From positions 1 to 30,078 of the forward strand of contig PUMX01000452.1 of assembly GCA_003552485.1 (NCBI GenBank): DNA of 30,078 nucleotides, written 5' to 3'. The translations under genes were made by a program, and so were the position numbers. Shown here one piece after another: positions 6,276 to 14,414 of this stretch. The stretch is from Candidatus Hydrogenedentota bacterium (lineage in GTDB: Bacteria > Hydrogenedentota > Hydrogenedentia > Hydrogenedentales > SLHB01). Each line of letters opens with the position of its first letter. Position 1 is the first letter of the stretch. Below the pieces are notes generated by a model. That model saw only the letters and a program-made list of their open reading frames with translations. It was not told where the DNA came from and searched no databases.

Positions 6276-8177
6276 TCAGGCGACGTTCTCCTGATTCTTA
6301 TACTGAAGCCGGTAGAGCTTGTAATACAAGCCGCGTTGGGCCAGCAACTGCTGATGCGCCCCTGTTTCCCGCACCTCACCGTGGTGCATTACAACAATGC
6401 GATCCGCGTGCTGGATCGTCGACAAACGGTGGGCGATGACGATGGCCGTGCGGTCGGTCATCAGCTTTTGTATGGCGTCTTGAATGAGCGCTTCCGTCTC
6501 GGTATCAATGCTTGAGGTGGCCTCGTCCAAGACGAGAATGCGCGGCTGATGCGCCAACGCGCGGGCAAATGCGATGAGCTGGCGCTGGCCCGTGGACAGG
6601 TTGCAACCCCGTTCCCCCACTTCATAGTCGTACCCGCCCGGCAACCGTTCAATAAAGCGCGCGGCGTTTACGTACTCCGCACAGGCGCGTATGTGTTCTT
6701 CACTCATTGTTGCGTCGCCAAGCTGGATGTTGTGCCGTATTGTGCCCGAAAAAAGGAATACGTCTTGAAGGACGACGCCTATTTGCCTGCGAAGACTGGT
6801 TTGCTGATAATCGCGGATGTCGACGCCATCCAGGCGCACGGCCCCCCGCTGCACGTCATAGAAACGGCTGAGCAGCGAGGTGAAGGTCGTCTTCCCCGCT
6901 CCCGTATGGCCAACAATGGCCAAGCGTTCGCCGGGAGCAATCTCGATGCTTACATCCTTGAGCACCCACTCTTCATCGTCGTACGCGAACCAGACGTGGT
7001 CAAACTCGACATGTCCCCGGACGTTTGTGGCCGGGACGGCCCCGGGCTCGTCCTGGATATCCGGTTCGGTATCGAGCAAATTGAAGATGCGTTCCGACGA
7101 AGCCATGGCCTCCTGGAGCAGGTTGTACTTGTCGGCAAGCGCGCGCACCGGTTGGAACATGCGCTCCGCCCATTGCACATAAGCGTACAGCATCCCCACC
7201 GACGCTACCCCCGCGCCTGCGCCAATGGTTGCGCCTTGCAGCATTTGATACCCTCCGAAGAGGATGATCAGCGCCACAGAAAGAGCGCCCAAGCCGTCCA
7301 CTGTCGGAAAATAGATGGCGAAATTCCGCACCTGTTGAAACCATTCATCGCGATGGTCCTTGTTGCGTTGGTCATACACCTCGAAATTGCGCTGTTCGCG
7401 GCCAAAAACCTGCACGATATGCATCCCGCTGACGTTTTCCTGCATATAGGCGTTGAGCCGGGCGATGCGGCGGCGGATTTCAAGATACGACCGCCGTGCG
7501 AACCGTTTGAAGACGAAGCTGGCGAGAAACACCAGGGGCACTGTGCTCAGCGTCACCAGCGCCAGCCGCCAGTTGATGTACAGCATGAAGCCAAGAACCA
7601 CAAAGATGGTGAACAGATCGCTCACGACCTGGACCAGCCCCGTCACGATAGTTTGTTGAATGCTTTCGACGTCGTTAGTGACGCGGGTCATAAGCCGGCC
7701 GACCGGGTTTTTGTCCAGAAACCGCAGCGACATGCGCTGGAGGTGACGGAAAATGTGCATCCGCATCTCCAGCATCGTCTTCTGGCCAACAAAGGCGACC
7801 GTGACCATTTGCGAGTAACGCAGAACCGCTTCGCCTATCATCAGCCCCCCGATGACAAGAATGAGCCAGAGCAGATTCGCCCGGTCGGCTTCGGCGATCT
7901 CGGCCAACTGCGCTTCGAGCGCGGCCCGCTCTCCTTCTTCAGCTTGCGCCAGTTGTTCACGGAGCTCCAGCCGTTCGCTGTTGTTGATATACCAGTCGAT
8001 AGCGTTCATCGTGTACAAGGGCGCCAGGGTGCTGCATAGCGTGGCGCCCAACAGCAGAACGGTTGCGGCGACCATCAACCACTTAAAGGGCCGCAAAAAC
8101 CGTAATAGCCGCCGCATGAGCCGGCCGTCGTAGGCTTTCGCCTGAACTTCATCTTCCAGGTGATAACCGTCGCTCAC
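6276..8177 (-). CDS. ABC exporter half-transporter, YheH/TM288-like subunit
   Basis: This 633-residue protein has a transmembrane domain (about 30-345) fused to an ATPase domain (388-625). Motifs are Walker A GHTGAGKTT (423-431), Q-loop Q471, signature LSTGQ (527-531), Walker B ILVLDE with catalytic E552, and switch H583. The signature deviates from LSGGQ (Thr for Gly), while Walker B is intact. This is the pattern of the subunit that keeps the catalytic Glu in heterodimeric exporters such as TM287/288 and BmrCD. Residues about 66-100 are a charged, Glu/Ala/Leu-rich helical insert between the first two membrane helices, longer than the usual loop. Translation starts at GTG, 2 bases after the partner gene. 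It probably forms an inner-membrane drug or lipid exporter with the 591-residue subunit; the cargo is unknown. Confidence 0.95.
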   Translation of the reverse strand: MSDGYHLEDEVQAKAYDGRLMRRLLRFLRPFKWLMVAATVLLLGATLCSTLAPLYTMNAIDWYINNSERLELREQLAQAEEGERAALEAQLAEIAEADRANLLWLILVIGGLMIGEAVLRYSQMVTVAFVGQKTMLEMRMHIFRHLQRMSLRFLDKNPVGRLMTRVTNDVESIQQTIVTGLVQVVSDLFTIFVVLGFMLYINWRLALVTLSTVPLVFLASFVFKRFARRSYLEIRRRIARLNAYMQENVSGMHIVQVFGREQRNFEVYDQRNKDHRDEWFQQVRNFAIYFPTVDGLGALSVALIILFGGYQMLQGATIGAGAGVASVGMLYAYVQWAERMFQPVRALADKYNLLQEAMASSERIFNLLDTEPDIQDEPGAVPATNVRGHVEFDHVWFAYDDEEWVLKDVSIEIAPGERLAIVGHTGAGKTTFTSLLSRFYDVQRGAVRLDGVDIRDYQQTSLRRQIGVVLQDVFLFSGTIRHNIQLGDATMSEEHIRACAEYVNAARFIERLPGGYDYEVGERGCNLSTGQRQLIAFARALAHQPRILVLDEATSSIDTETEALIQDAIQKLMTDRTAIVIAHRLSTIQHADRIVVMHHGEVRETGAHQQLLAQRGLYYKLYRLQYKNQENVA

Positions 8178-8179
8178 CG

Positions 8180-9955
8180 CTAATCTTCCATCCCTTCTAG
8201 CTCATCCTCTAGCAATTGCCTCTCGTACATGGCCGCATACAGGCCGCCATGCGCAATCAGCGATTCATGGTCGCCGCGCTCTACGATGTGTCCTTCGTCG
8301 AGTACGATGATGGCGTCTGCGTGTTGGATCGTTGAGATGCGGTGCGAGACGAGCAGCGTGGTCCGCTCCCGTATGACATTCTTGAGACCGCGCAGAATCT
8401 CTTCTTCTGTGTGGGTGTCCACGCTCGACAACGCGTCGTCCAGCATCAAGATACGCGGATCGCAAATCAACGCGCGCGCGATGGCGAGCCGTTGCTTTTG
8501 TCCGCCCGACAGATTCACGCCGCGTTCGCCCAGCAACGTTTCGTAGCCCTCCGGAAGGTTTTCAACGGTCTCCTTGAATTGGGCGATTTCACAGGCCCAA
8601 TCCATGAGTTCGAGGCTAGCGTCGGGCCTGCCAAAACACAGGTTGTTGCGGACCGTGTCAGAAAAAATGAAGGTGTCCTGAGGCACGTAGCCGATGCTTT
8701 CGCGCAACACGCGCAAAGGTATCCGCTGAATATCCTCTCCGTCGATAAGCACTTGGCCTTCGCACGGTTCATGTTCACGCGCGATTAGCGCCAACAACGT
8801 AGACTTGCCGGACCCCGTTGGCCCCACGATGGCCAAGGTTTCTCCTTGATCAACGGTAAAGGCGGCATCCTGCAAGGCGGGCCGGTGAGCATAGGTGAAG
8901 GTGACGTCTCGAAATTCAATGCGGCCGTTGATATCGGTGATGTCGTATCGGGTCTCGGAGGTGTCGTGAATCTCCGGTTCAAGCGTGAGTATCTCATTGA
9001 TGCGGTTCATCCCCACGGCGCCCCGTTGATAGAGAGTGAGCACCCAGCCGAATTCGACCAGCGGCCAAGCAAGCAGGCCCAGGCAGAAGATGAACGCGGT
9101 GAAATCGCCCAGCGATATCGCGCCATCAATGGCGCCCAAGCCGCCCCGCCATATTACGAGCAATATGGTGAGTCCGATCGAAAGGCCGATCACCGGCCAT
9201 GTCATAGACATGACAAGCGAGAGTTTCACGTTTTCGCGCATATAGTGATCCGCTTCGCCGCGAAACGCATCGAATTCGCGATCTTCGACGCCATACGCTT
9301 TGACAACGCGGGCGCCCGCCAGATTCTCCTGCGCCACTGCCGTAACAGTCGAGAATTGCTCTTGAACCCGTTTGGATTGGTAATGCATGTACATCACGAA
9401 GCCATAGACTATCAACGAAACCAATGGGAGCGGGATTAGCGCAACCGAAGTCAGCCAAGGGCTGAGGTAGATCATGAATCCCAAGGTGAACGGAAATCGG
9501 ATCATATCAGTCGTGCCCATGATGCCCGGCCCAATGAACATCCGGACGAAATTCAGATCGTTGGTGGACCGGGCCATGACGTCGCCGGTGCGCACGCGGT
9601 TGAAGAAACTACGTGACTGCTTCTGCACATGAGCGAAATAGTCATTCCGCAGATCATATTCCGCTTGACGCGAAGCGCCAATCATCAGCATTCGTTGAAG
9701 GTACCGGGCGAAGCCTGTCACGAGCGCGACCAGCACGAGAACAGCGAAATAGCCGGACAGCCGCTCCATCGTCATTGTTTCCTCTTGGAACTGATCAACG
9801 ATGAATTTGACGAGCAGCGGCACGGCCAGACTGATGCTGATATACACCACGGCAAGCACGGCGCCGGTGAGATAGGCTCGCCAGTAGGGAATCGCGTAGC
9901 GCCATATGGACAGGAAAGGCCGTCCCGCGACAGCCTTGGGCTGGTGAGAGGGCAC
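8180..9955 (-). CDS. ABC exporter half-transporter, YheI/TM287-like subunit with degenerate catalytic site
   Basis: The 591-residue half-transporter has six predicted membrane helices (about 28-310) and an ATPase domain (345-580). Motifs are Walker A GPTGSGKST (378-386), Q426, signature LSGGQ (482-486), Walker B ILMLDD and H538. The catalytic Glu after Walker B is replaced by D507, and the signature is canonical. Its neighbour shows the reverse: intact Glu and altered signature. The two therefore make one working and one degenerate ATP site, as in known heterodimeric exporters. The start is GTG at 9955, 3 bases after the kinase stop, with a GGAAGAG-like ribosome site inside the end of the kinase gene. 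Tight spacing places the exporter in the same transcript as the sensor kinase, which suggests that the kinase responds to exporter cargo or envelope damage. Confidence 0.95.
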   Translation of the reverse strand: MPSHQPKAVAGRPFLSIWRYAIPYWRAYLTGAVLAVVYISISLAVPLLVKFIVDQFQEETMTMERLSGYFAVLVLVALVTGFARYLQRMLMIGASRQAEYDLRNDYFAHVQKQSRSFFNRVRTGDVMARSTNDLNFVRMFIGPGIMGTTDMIRFPFTLGFMIYLSPWLTSVALIPLPLVSLIVYGFVMYMHYQSKRVQEQFSTVTAVAQENLAGARVVKAYGVEDREFDAFRGEADHYMRENVKLSLVMSMTWPVIGLSIGLTILLVIWRGGLGAIDGAISLGDFTAFIFCLGLLAWPLVEFGWVLTLYQRGAVGMNRINEILTLEPEIHDTSETRYDITDINGRIEFRDVTFTYAHRPALQDAAFTVDQGETLAIVGPTGSGKSTLLALIAREHEPCEGQVLIDGEDIQRIPLRVLRESIGYVPQDTFIFSDTVRNNLCFGRPDASLELMDWACEIAQFKETVENLPEGYETLLGERGVNLSGGQKQRLAIARALICDPRILMLDDALSSVDTHTEEEILRGLKNVIRERTTLLVSHRISTIQHADAIIVLDEGHIVERGDHESLIAHGGLYAAMYERQLLEDELEGMED

Positions 9956-9958
9956 GGG

Positions 9959-12900
9959 TCAGATCTCTTCCGAAGCTTGCTGGGGTTCGAGGCCCCGCAC
10001 GGCCTCAACCAGATCATCGGGACGAAATGGCTTCATGAGATATCCGTCGATGCCGATTTCTTCCAGCAACGCCTTGTCGTTCTCGATGGGTTTAGCGGTA
10101 ATTACGTAAATCCGCAGGCCGGTTATCGAGGTGTCTGAACGAATCCGCCGTGCGGTTTCCCAGCCGTCAAGACCCGGCATGGCCAGATCAAGTAAAACCA
10201 GCCCATATTGCCGCGTGCGCACTTTATCAAGGGCCTCTTCCCCACTCTCGCAAACTTCCACGGTATAGCCCTCGGGTTCGAGACACCTTTTGACGAAAGT
10301 GAGGATTTCCGGATCGTCGTCGACGCACAGTACGCCTCTCCCTACATTGCTAGGAGCGGCCCCTGCTTGGCTTATCGCGTAACGGATGCTGCTGAGCAGC
10401 GAGCTCTTGCGAAAGCCTCGCTTGACCCGCGCGGCGACCAGGGAACGGTACCGCGAATGCAGCGAATCATCGTTGGTAAGCAAGATAACGGGCACGTCGC
10501 CGGCAATATCGTCACGCAGGAGCGCATTGAGAACTTCTTCGGTGTCTTCCTTAACCTCGCTGTCCACCACTAAACAGTCTGGATGATGCTTGTGCGCCAT
10601 GGCCAACGCGTTGTGTGAACTCACGGCGTTGAGCAATTCGATGCCCTCGGGCTCGAGCAAATTGCGAACCTGGGTTGCCAGAGCCCGGTCTTGACTGACT
10701 AGCTCGACAAGCAGTTCCGTCTCCATGGGAAGCGGCACATGCGCTTGACCATTGCCGTCCTCATCGGTGCGCTTGCTCTGGCGAGGCAGGGAGAAGCGGA
10801 AGGTTGTGCCCTCGCCTTCCGTGCTTGCCACATAGAGGCGGCTGCCGTGAAGGCGCATAATGTCTTGCGCGATAGAAAGGCCAATGCCGGTGCCGCCATA
10901 CTTGCGCGTCGACGAGCTATCGTACTGGTAGAAGCGGGTAAACACCTTGTCCCATGCATCGGAGGGAATCCCGATGCCTGTGTCGGTTACCGAGACGTCG
11001 ATGGTATGCTCGCCCTCCCGAATGTCGACGGTGACCGATCCATTCGGGCGGTTAAACTTTACGGCGTTCGACATTAGGTTATTGAAAACTTGGCCAATTT
11101 TGCCCTTGTCTCCCTCGACAATCACGGGTTCCTCGGGCGCGTTCAGGATCAACTTGATGTCGCGGCTGTCAGCGAGCGGTTGTACGATCTCGAAGGCGGC
11201 CCGGGCGCAATCTGTGATGTCAAACTCGTCGAATGACAGTGTCTCCGCGCCCCGATGCAGCCGCGAGAAGTCGAGCAGGTTCTCGATGAGCGTCACTAGT
11301 TTGTCAATGTTGCGCAAGCTAATCCTCAGGTACTCTTGCTGCATATCATTGATCGGACCAACCTTTTCGTTGATCATCATGTCGGTGTAGCCCATCACCG
11401 CCACAAGTGGGGTGCGCAACTCATGAGAGACGTTGGACAAAAGATTGGTCTTCATCTCGTCCAATGTTTTCAACTCTTCATTGGCTTGGTGCAGTTGCTC
11501 TCTCGCCCGGGTAACCTCTTCAAGAGACGACTGGAGGTTTTCGAGAAGCTGGGCGTTGCGAATTGCGGCGGCCACGTGCGGCGAAACCTGGGAAAGCACG
11601 GCTACGTCATGGTTCGAGTAGGCGCGCGGCTCATTCGCCCCCAGATTCAACGTGCCGATAATGCGGTCCTTTGCATACAGAGGCACACAGATGCAACTGC
11701 GTATTCCCTCTGGAAACTGGTTGGAATGGAGAGAAAACGGCGTGTGCAAGTCATCGACGATGAGCGCGTCGTTCTTCTGGTAAACCCAAGCCGGACAGGA
11801 GGCCTCAGGGTCCATGGAAGCGCTCCACTCCTGCCCTAGGCTTTGAGCCGGCCAAAGTGGGCGGACCCGGAATGAGGCGGCGCTGTCATCCAGCAGGGCG
11901 AGAGCGGCGTAGTCGAAATCTACAAGCTTCTTGATTTCGACCACCAGGTTCTCGTAAAGCAGGCCCGCCTCGAGGCTCGAGTTGATGACGTTGGCGATCT
12001 GGTTGATCGCGCTAAGCCGTTCGGCGCGTTCGCGCGCCTCTTGCTCAAGACGGATGCTCTTCGTGACGTCCCTAAAAATCCCTTCAACGCCCGTTGTGTG
12101 GTTGTTCTCATCGGTCATGCAGTTGGCGGAGAGCTCCACACAGATGGCGCGGCCGTCCTTGCGCTTCATCCATACGCGCGTACGTTCGACAAATCCCTTC
12201 TTGTCAAGTTCCTCAACGATGCGCCGCAGATCAGTGGATACGAGGAAGAACTCGTCAAGATTGCGAGCCTGAGCTTCCTCCATGGCCGATAGGCCCAGGA
12301 TTTCGGCCCCCGCCGGATTCAGAAAGGTGATCCCATGGTTGGCGTCGGTTTGAAAGATGCCATCACGCATCGACGTGACGACGCTGCGGTATTTCTCCTC
12401 GGATTCCTCCAATTGCCGAATATTGCGGTTGAGGGCCAGCGCCATCTTGTTGAAGGAATCCGCGAGCTCTTCGATCTCGTCGCCCGTATCAATCTTGAGT
12501 TTGAGTTCGAGGTCGCCTTGACCGATTATCTGGGCGCCTTCATTCAATAGGGAAACCGGCCGCACTATGTTATTGTGCACGTTGCGGTACGCCTGGATAC
12601 ACAGAAAGGCGACGATGAGAGCGGCTCCCAAGCCGGCGATCACAGCGCCGCGGTCCAGCGCTGAGAACACTACGGACGCGGGGCGGTATACGACGATGTA
12701 GTAGTCGCGGTCGTTCGAGACGTAATGATAACCCACAAAAGCGTCTTGTGTGGTGTCTTCGGCCTGATAGCCCGGAATGAGGCGCACCGCGTGATCGGCT
12801 GTCTCGGGATCGCGGATCAACTCGCCAAGCCGTGGATCGATGGAACGTATCACGTGGGTTGGTGCGCCGTTGGTTTCGTCCCGTTCCAATGCCATTAATC

Positions 12901-13591
12901 GGTCGTCGCGCAACCTAACAATCAATTGATGATGGTTCTTGCGTGGCGGGCGGCGGGCTCCTGGCGCGTCTGCTGGACCGAAAACGAACGCGATAAGATC
13001 TTCCACCTCGCCCACTTTCGCGACATACCCGAGTGTAACCGATGTCCCTGGAAGCATGACGGGCGCCCAGCTTTCCGCCATATGTCCGCCGGGCGCGTCA
13101 TGTGGATGATCCAGTCTGATAAAGCGTGGCCCGTCTACGCGCTCCGCCCATGTACTGGGATCCTCGATAGTATGCTCGGGATCCCCTGTTGTGAGAAGCA
13201 GTTGCCCCTCGCTGTCATACAGGGTGACAGTTGCAACCGGCTCGACGGAGGTGTGCGCCATGCGTTCAAGCCAGCTAGTTAGCTCTTCCCGGTGCTCCGA
13301 GCTTGTCTGCACCTTGGTAAGACCACCCTCGACCGGCCGCAACGCGTCAACGATACGGGGCTCCGCCGCCAATCGTTGAAGGCCTTCCAGGCGCGTATTC
13401 GCCGCAAACCGCAGGCCTTCCGCCATTTTTTGCGCGGAGACGGCAAGATCCTCCATGACGTCATTGCGCTGGGTGGCCCGAAGCGTCGTATAACCGCCGA
13501 TCAGCGCCAACGCAATGGGCAGGATGCCCACCCATAGAATAGACGTCAGAATCTTCCGTTCGATTCCCCGCTTAGGGCGCGTCGTAGGCAT
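9959..13591 (-). CDS. Hybrid sensor histidine kinase (sensor-HAMP-PAS-GAF-HisKA-HATPase-REC-REC)
   Basis: The protein has 1210 residues from ATG at 13591. Transmembrane helices lie at about 14-36 and 315-334 and enclose a large extracytoplasmic sensor domain (40-313, Cache-like by layout). HAMP follows at 336-392, PAS at about 396-510, GAF at about 540-682 and HisKA at about 713-780 with phospho-accepting H723 in SHELRTP. The ATPase domain spans about 825-937, with an N-box around N842 and G-boxes DTGIGI and GTGIGL. Two receiver-like domains follow. The first (955-1075) has poor active-site text. The second (1085-1200) is normal, with D1135 and K1187. The frame extends 40 codons upstream into the response-regulator gene, but AGGAGG next to ATG 13591 favours the shorter form. 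No HPt domain is present here or in the window. Confidence 0.95.
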   Translation of the reverse strand: MPTTRPKRGIERKILTSILWVGILPIALALIGGYTTLRATQRNDVMEDLAVSAQKMAEGLRFAANTRLEGLQRLAAEPRIVDALRPVEGGLTKVQTSSEHREELTSWLERMAHTSVEPVATVTLYDSEGQLLLTTGDPEHTIEDPSTWAERVDGPRFIRLDHPHDAPGGHMAESWAPVMLPGTSVTLGYVAKVGEVEDLIAFVFGPADAPGARRPPRKNHHQLIVRLRDDRLMALERDETNGAPTHVIRSIDPRLGELIRDPETADHAVRLIPGYQAEDTTQDAFVGYHYVSNDRDYYIVVYRPASVVFSALDRGAVIAGLGAALIVAFLCIQAYRNVHNNIVRPVSLLNEGAQIIGQGDLELKLKIDTGDEIEELADSFNKMALALNRNIRQLEESEEKYRSVVTSMRDGIFQTDANHGITFLNPAGAEILGLSAMEEAQARNLDEFFLVSTDLRRIVEELDKKGFVERTRVWMKRKDGRAICVELSANCMTDENNHTTGVEGIFRDVTKSIRLEQEARERAERLSAINQIANVINSSLEAGLLYENLVVEIKKLVDFDYAALALLDDSAASFRVRPLWPAQSLGQEWSASMDPEASCPAWVYQKNDALIVDDLHTPFSLHSNQFPEGIRSCICVPLYAKDRIIGTLNLGANEPRAYSNHDVAVLSQVSPHVAAAIRNAQLLENLQSSLEEVTRAREQLHQANEELKTLDEMKTNLLSNVSHELRTPLVAVMGYTDMMINEKVGPINDMQQEYLRISLRNIDKLVTLIENLLDFSRLHRGAETLSFDEFDITDCARAAFEIVQPLADSRDIKLILNAPEEPVIVEGDKGKIGQVFNNLMSNAVKFNRPNGSVTVDIREGEHTIDVSVTDTGIGIPSDAWDKVFTRFYQYDSSSTRKYGGTGIGLSIAQDIMRLHGSRLYVASTEGEGTTFRFSLPRQSKRTDEDGNGQAHVPLPMETELLVELVSQDRALATQVRNLLEPEGIELLNAVSSHNALAMAHKHHPDCLVVDSEVKEDTEEVLNALLRDDIAGDVPVILLTNDDSLHSRYRSLVAARVKRGFRKSSLLSSIRYAISQAGAAPSNVGRGVLCVDDDPEILTFVKRCLEPEGYTVEVCESGEEALDKVRTRQYGLVLLDLAMPGLDGWETARRIRSDTSITGLRIYVITAKPIENDKALLEEIGIDGYLMKPFRPDDLVEAVRGLEPQQASEEI

Positions 13592-13594
13592 GCC

Positions 13595-13600
13595 CCTCCT
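13595..13600 (-). promoter_or_regulatory. Ribosome binding site that fixes the kinase start
   Basis: AGGAGG on the minus strand lies directly before ATG at 13589-13591. It makes this start more likely than one inside the upstream response-regulator gene, which ends at 13606. Confidence 0.7.
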
Positions 13601-13605
13601 CTTGG

Positions 13606-14199
13606 TCAGGATTCGCTGGCGGCTACGCGGCCACGTTTGAGCAGTTCGTTGACCTTTTCGAGCAACTGGTCGACTTTGAAAGGCTTGGCCAGATATTCGT
13701 CCGCGCCGCATTCAAAAATCCGCTCGATGTCCTGCTCCTTTGTGAGGCACGTTACCGCCATAATGGGGGTGTTCTTCGTCAGCTCGCTCTGGCGCAACAC
13801 CCGGCACACGTCGAACCCGTTCAGTTCCGGCATGAGAAAGTCCAGAAGAATTAGATCCGGGGTCATCTGAGCGGCTTTTAGCCCCACTTCTGTGGCGTTG
13901 CTGACCTTGATGAGTTCGAAACCTTCTGCGCTCAGAATCTTCTCCATCATGGCCAGCGCGTCGGGATCGTCGTCCACAATCATGATCCGCTTCTTCTCGG
14001 GTTCGTGCTCGCGCGGGAACATGTCGAAGTTCTTCCGGAAACTGTCGAGATCAGACTGAAGAATCCGGTAATGACCGCCCGGCGTGCGCGAAGCCTTGAT
14101 CAGGCCTTGCTTAATCCAGTTCTTGATACTGTGATGGGTTACATGGCAGATCTTGGCTGCTTCAAATGTGGTGTAGGCTTTCTGGTCATTTTCGCTCAC
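13606..14199 (-). CDS. Response regulator with N-terminal MerR/excisionase-type HTH and C-terminal receiver
   Basis: This 197-residue protein begins with a helix-turn-helix of the MerR/excisionase/BldC type (residues 8-58). It includes TTFEAAKICHVTHHSIKNWI and the wing TPGGHYRI. A receiver domain follows (70-190), with acidic pair D76/D77, phospho-acceptor D120 in LILLDFLMPE, T150 and K172. The order is the reverse of most response regulators, which put the receiver first. The start is GTG with a strong AAGGAGT ribosome site 6-7 bases upstream. The hybrid kinase gene begins 14 bases after its stop, so the two are very probably a pair. A near-perfect sigma70 promoter lies about 90 bases upstream and carries a dyad where MerR-type proteins normally bind. 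The target genes are inferred to include its own operon. Confidence 0.93.
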   Translation of the reverse strand: MSENDQKAYTTFEAAKICHVTHHSIKNWIKQGLIKASRTPGGHYRILQSDLDSFRKNFDMFPREHEPEKKRIMIVDDDPDALAMMEKILSAEGFELIKVSNATEVGLKAAQMTPDLILLDFLMPELNGFDVCRVLRQSELTKNTPIMAVTCLTKEQDIERIFECGADEYLAKPFKVDQLLEKVNELLKRGRVAASES

Positions 14200-14289
14200 G
14201 GTAACACTCCTTACGTTAACAATCGCAGGGCCATGCCGATTGAATGGTTTATCCGACCCATTTTCTTAGAATACTTACATTATGAGAGG

Positions 14290-14319
14290 ATTATAGCCGC
14301 CCTCATAGGGGCGTGTCAA
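14290..14319 (-). promoter_or_regulatory. Consensus sigma70 promoter of the response regulator-kinase-exporter operon, with a spacer dyad
   Basis: On the minus strand the -35 is TTGACA (14314-14319) and the -10 is TATAAT (14290-14295). Both are perfect consensus, with an 18-base spacer. The spacer contains CGCCC and GGGCG as an inverted repeat around a 6-base centre. Transcription would start near 14283, giving a leader of about 84 bases. This is the strongest promoter in the window. A dyad inside a slightly long spacer is the usual operator layout of MerR-family regulators, and the first gene encodes a MerR-like DNA-binding domain. Confidence 0.8.
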
Positions 14320-14414
14320 CGCCGGTTCAAGGCCGCCGCTCCCCGGCCCCATCATTTGCCTTGCGCAGATGAGAACACTGCGAAATCGCTCCACCCTTAC
14401 CGTATTCGCGGACG

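Noticed and set aside
6549..8039. 496-codon plus-strand open frame
   Set aside because: It lies wholly inside the ABC exporter gene on the other strand. Its translation is His/Gln/Arg-rich with no domain; it is a mirror frame of GC-rich coding DNA.
13592..13711. Kinase start 40 codons further upstream
   Set aside because: It would overlap the response-regulator gene by about 100 bases, while ATG 13591 has an adjacent AGGAGG.
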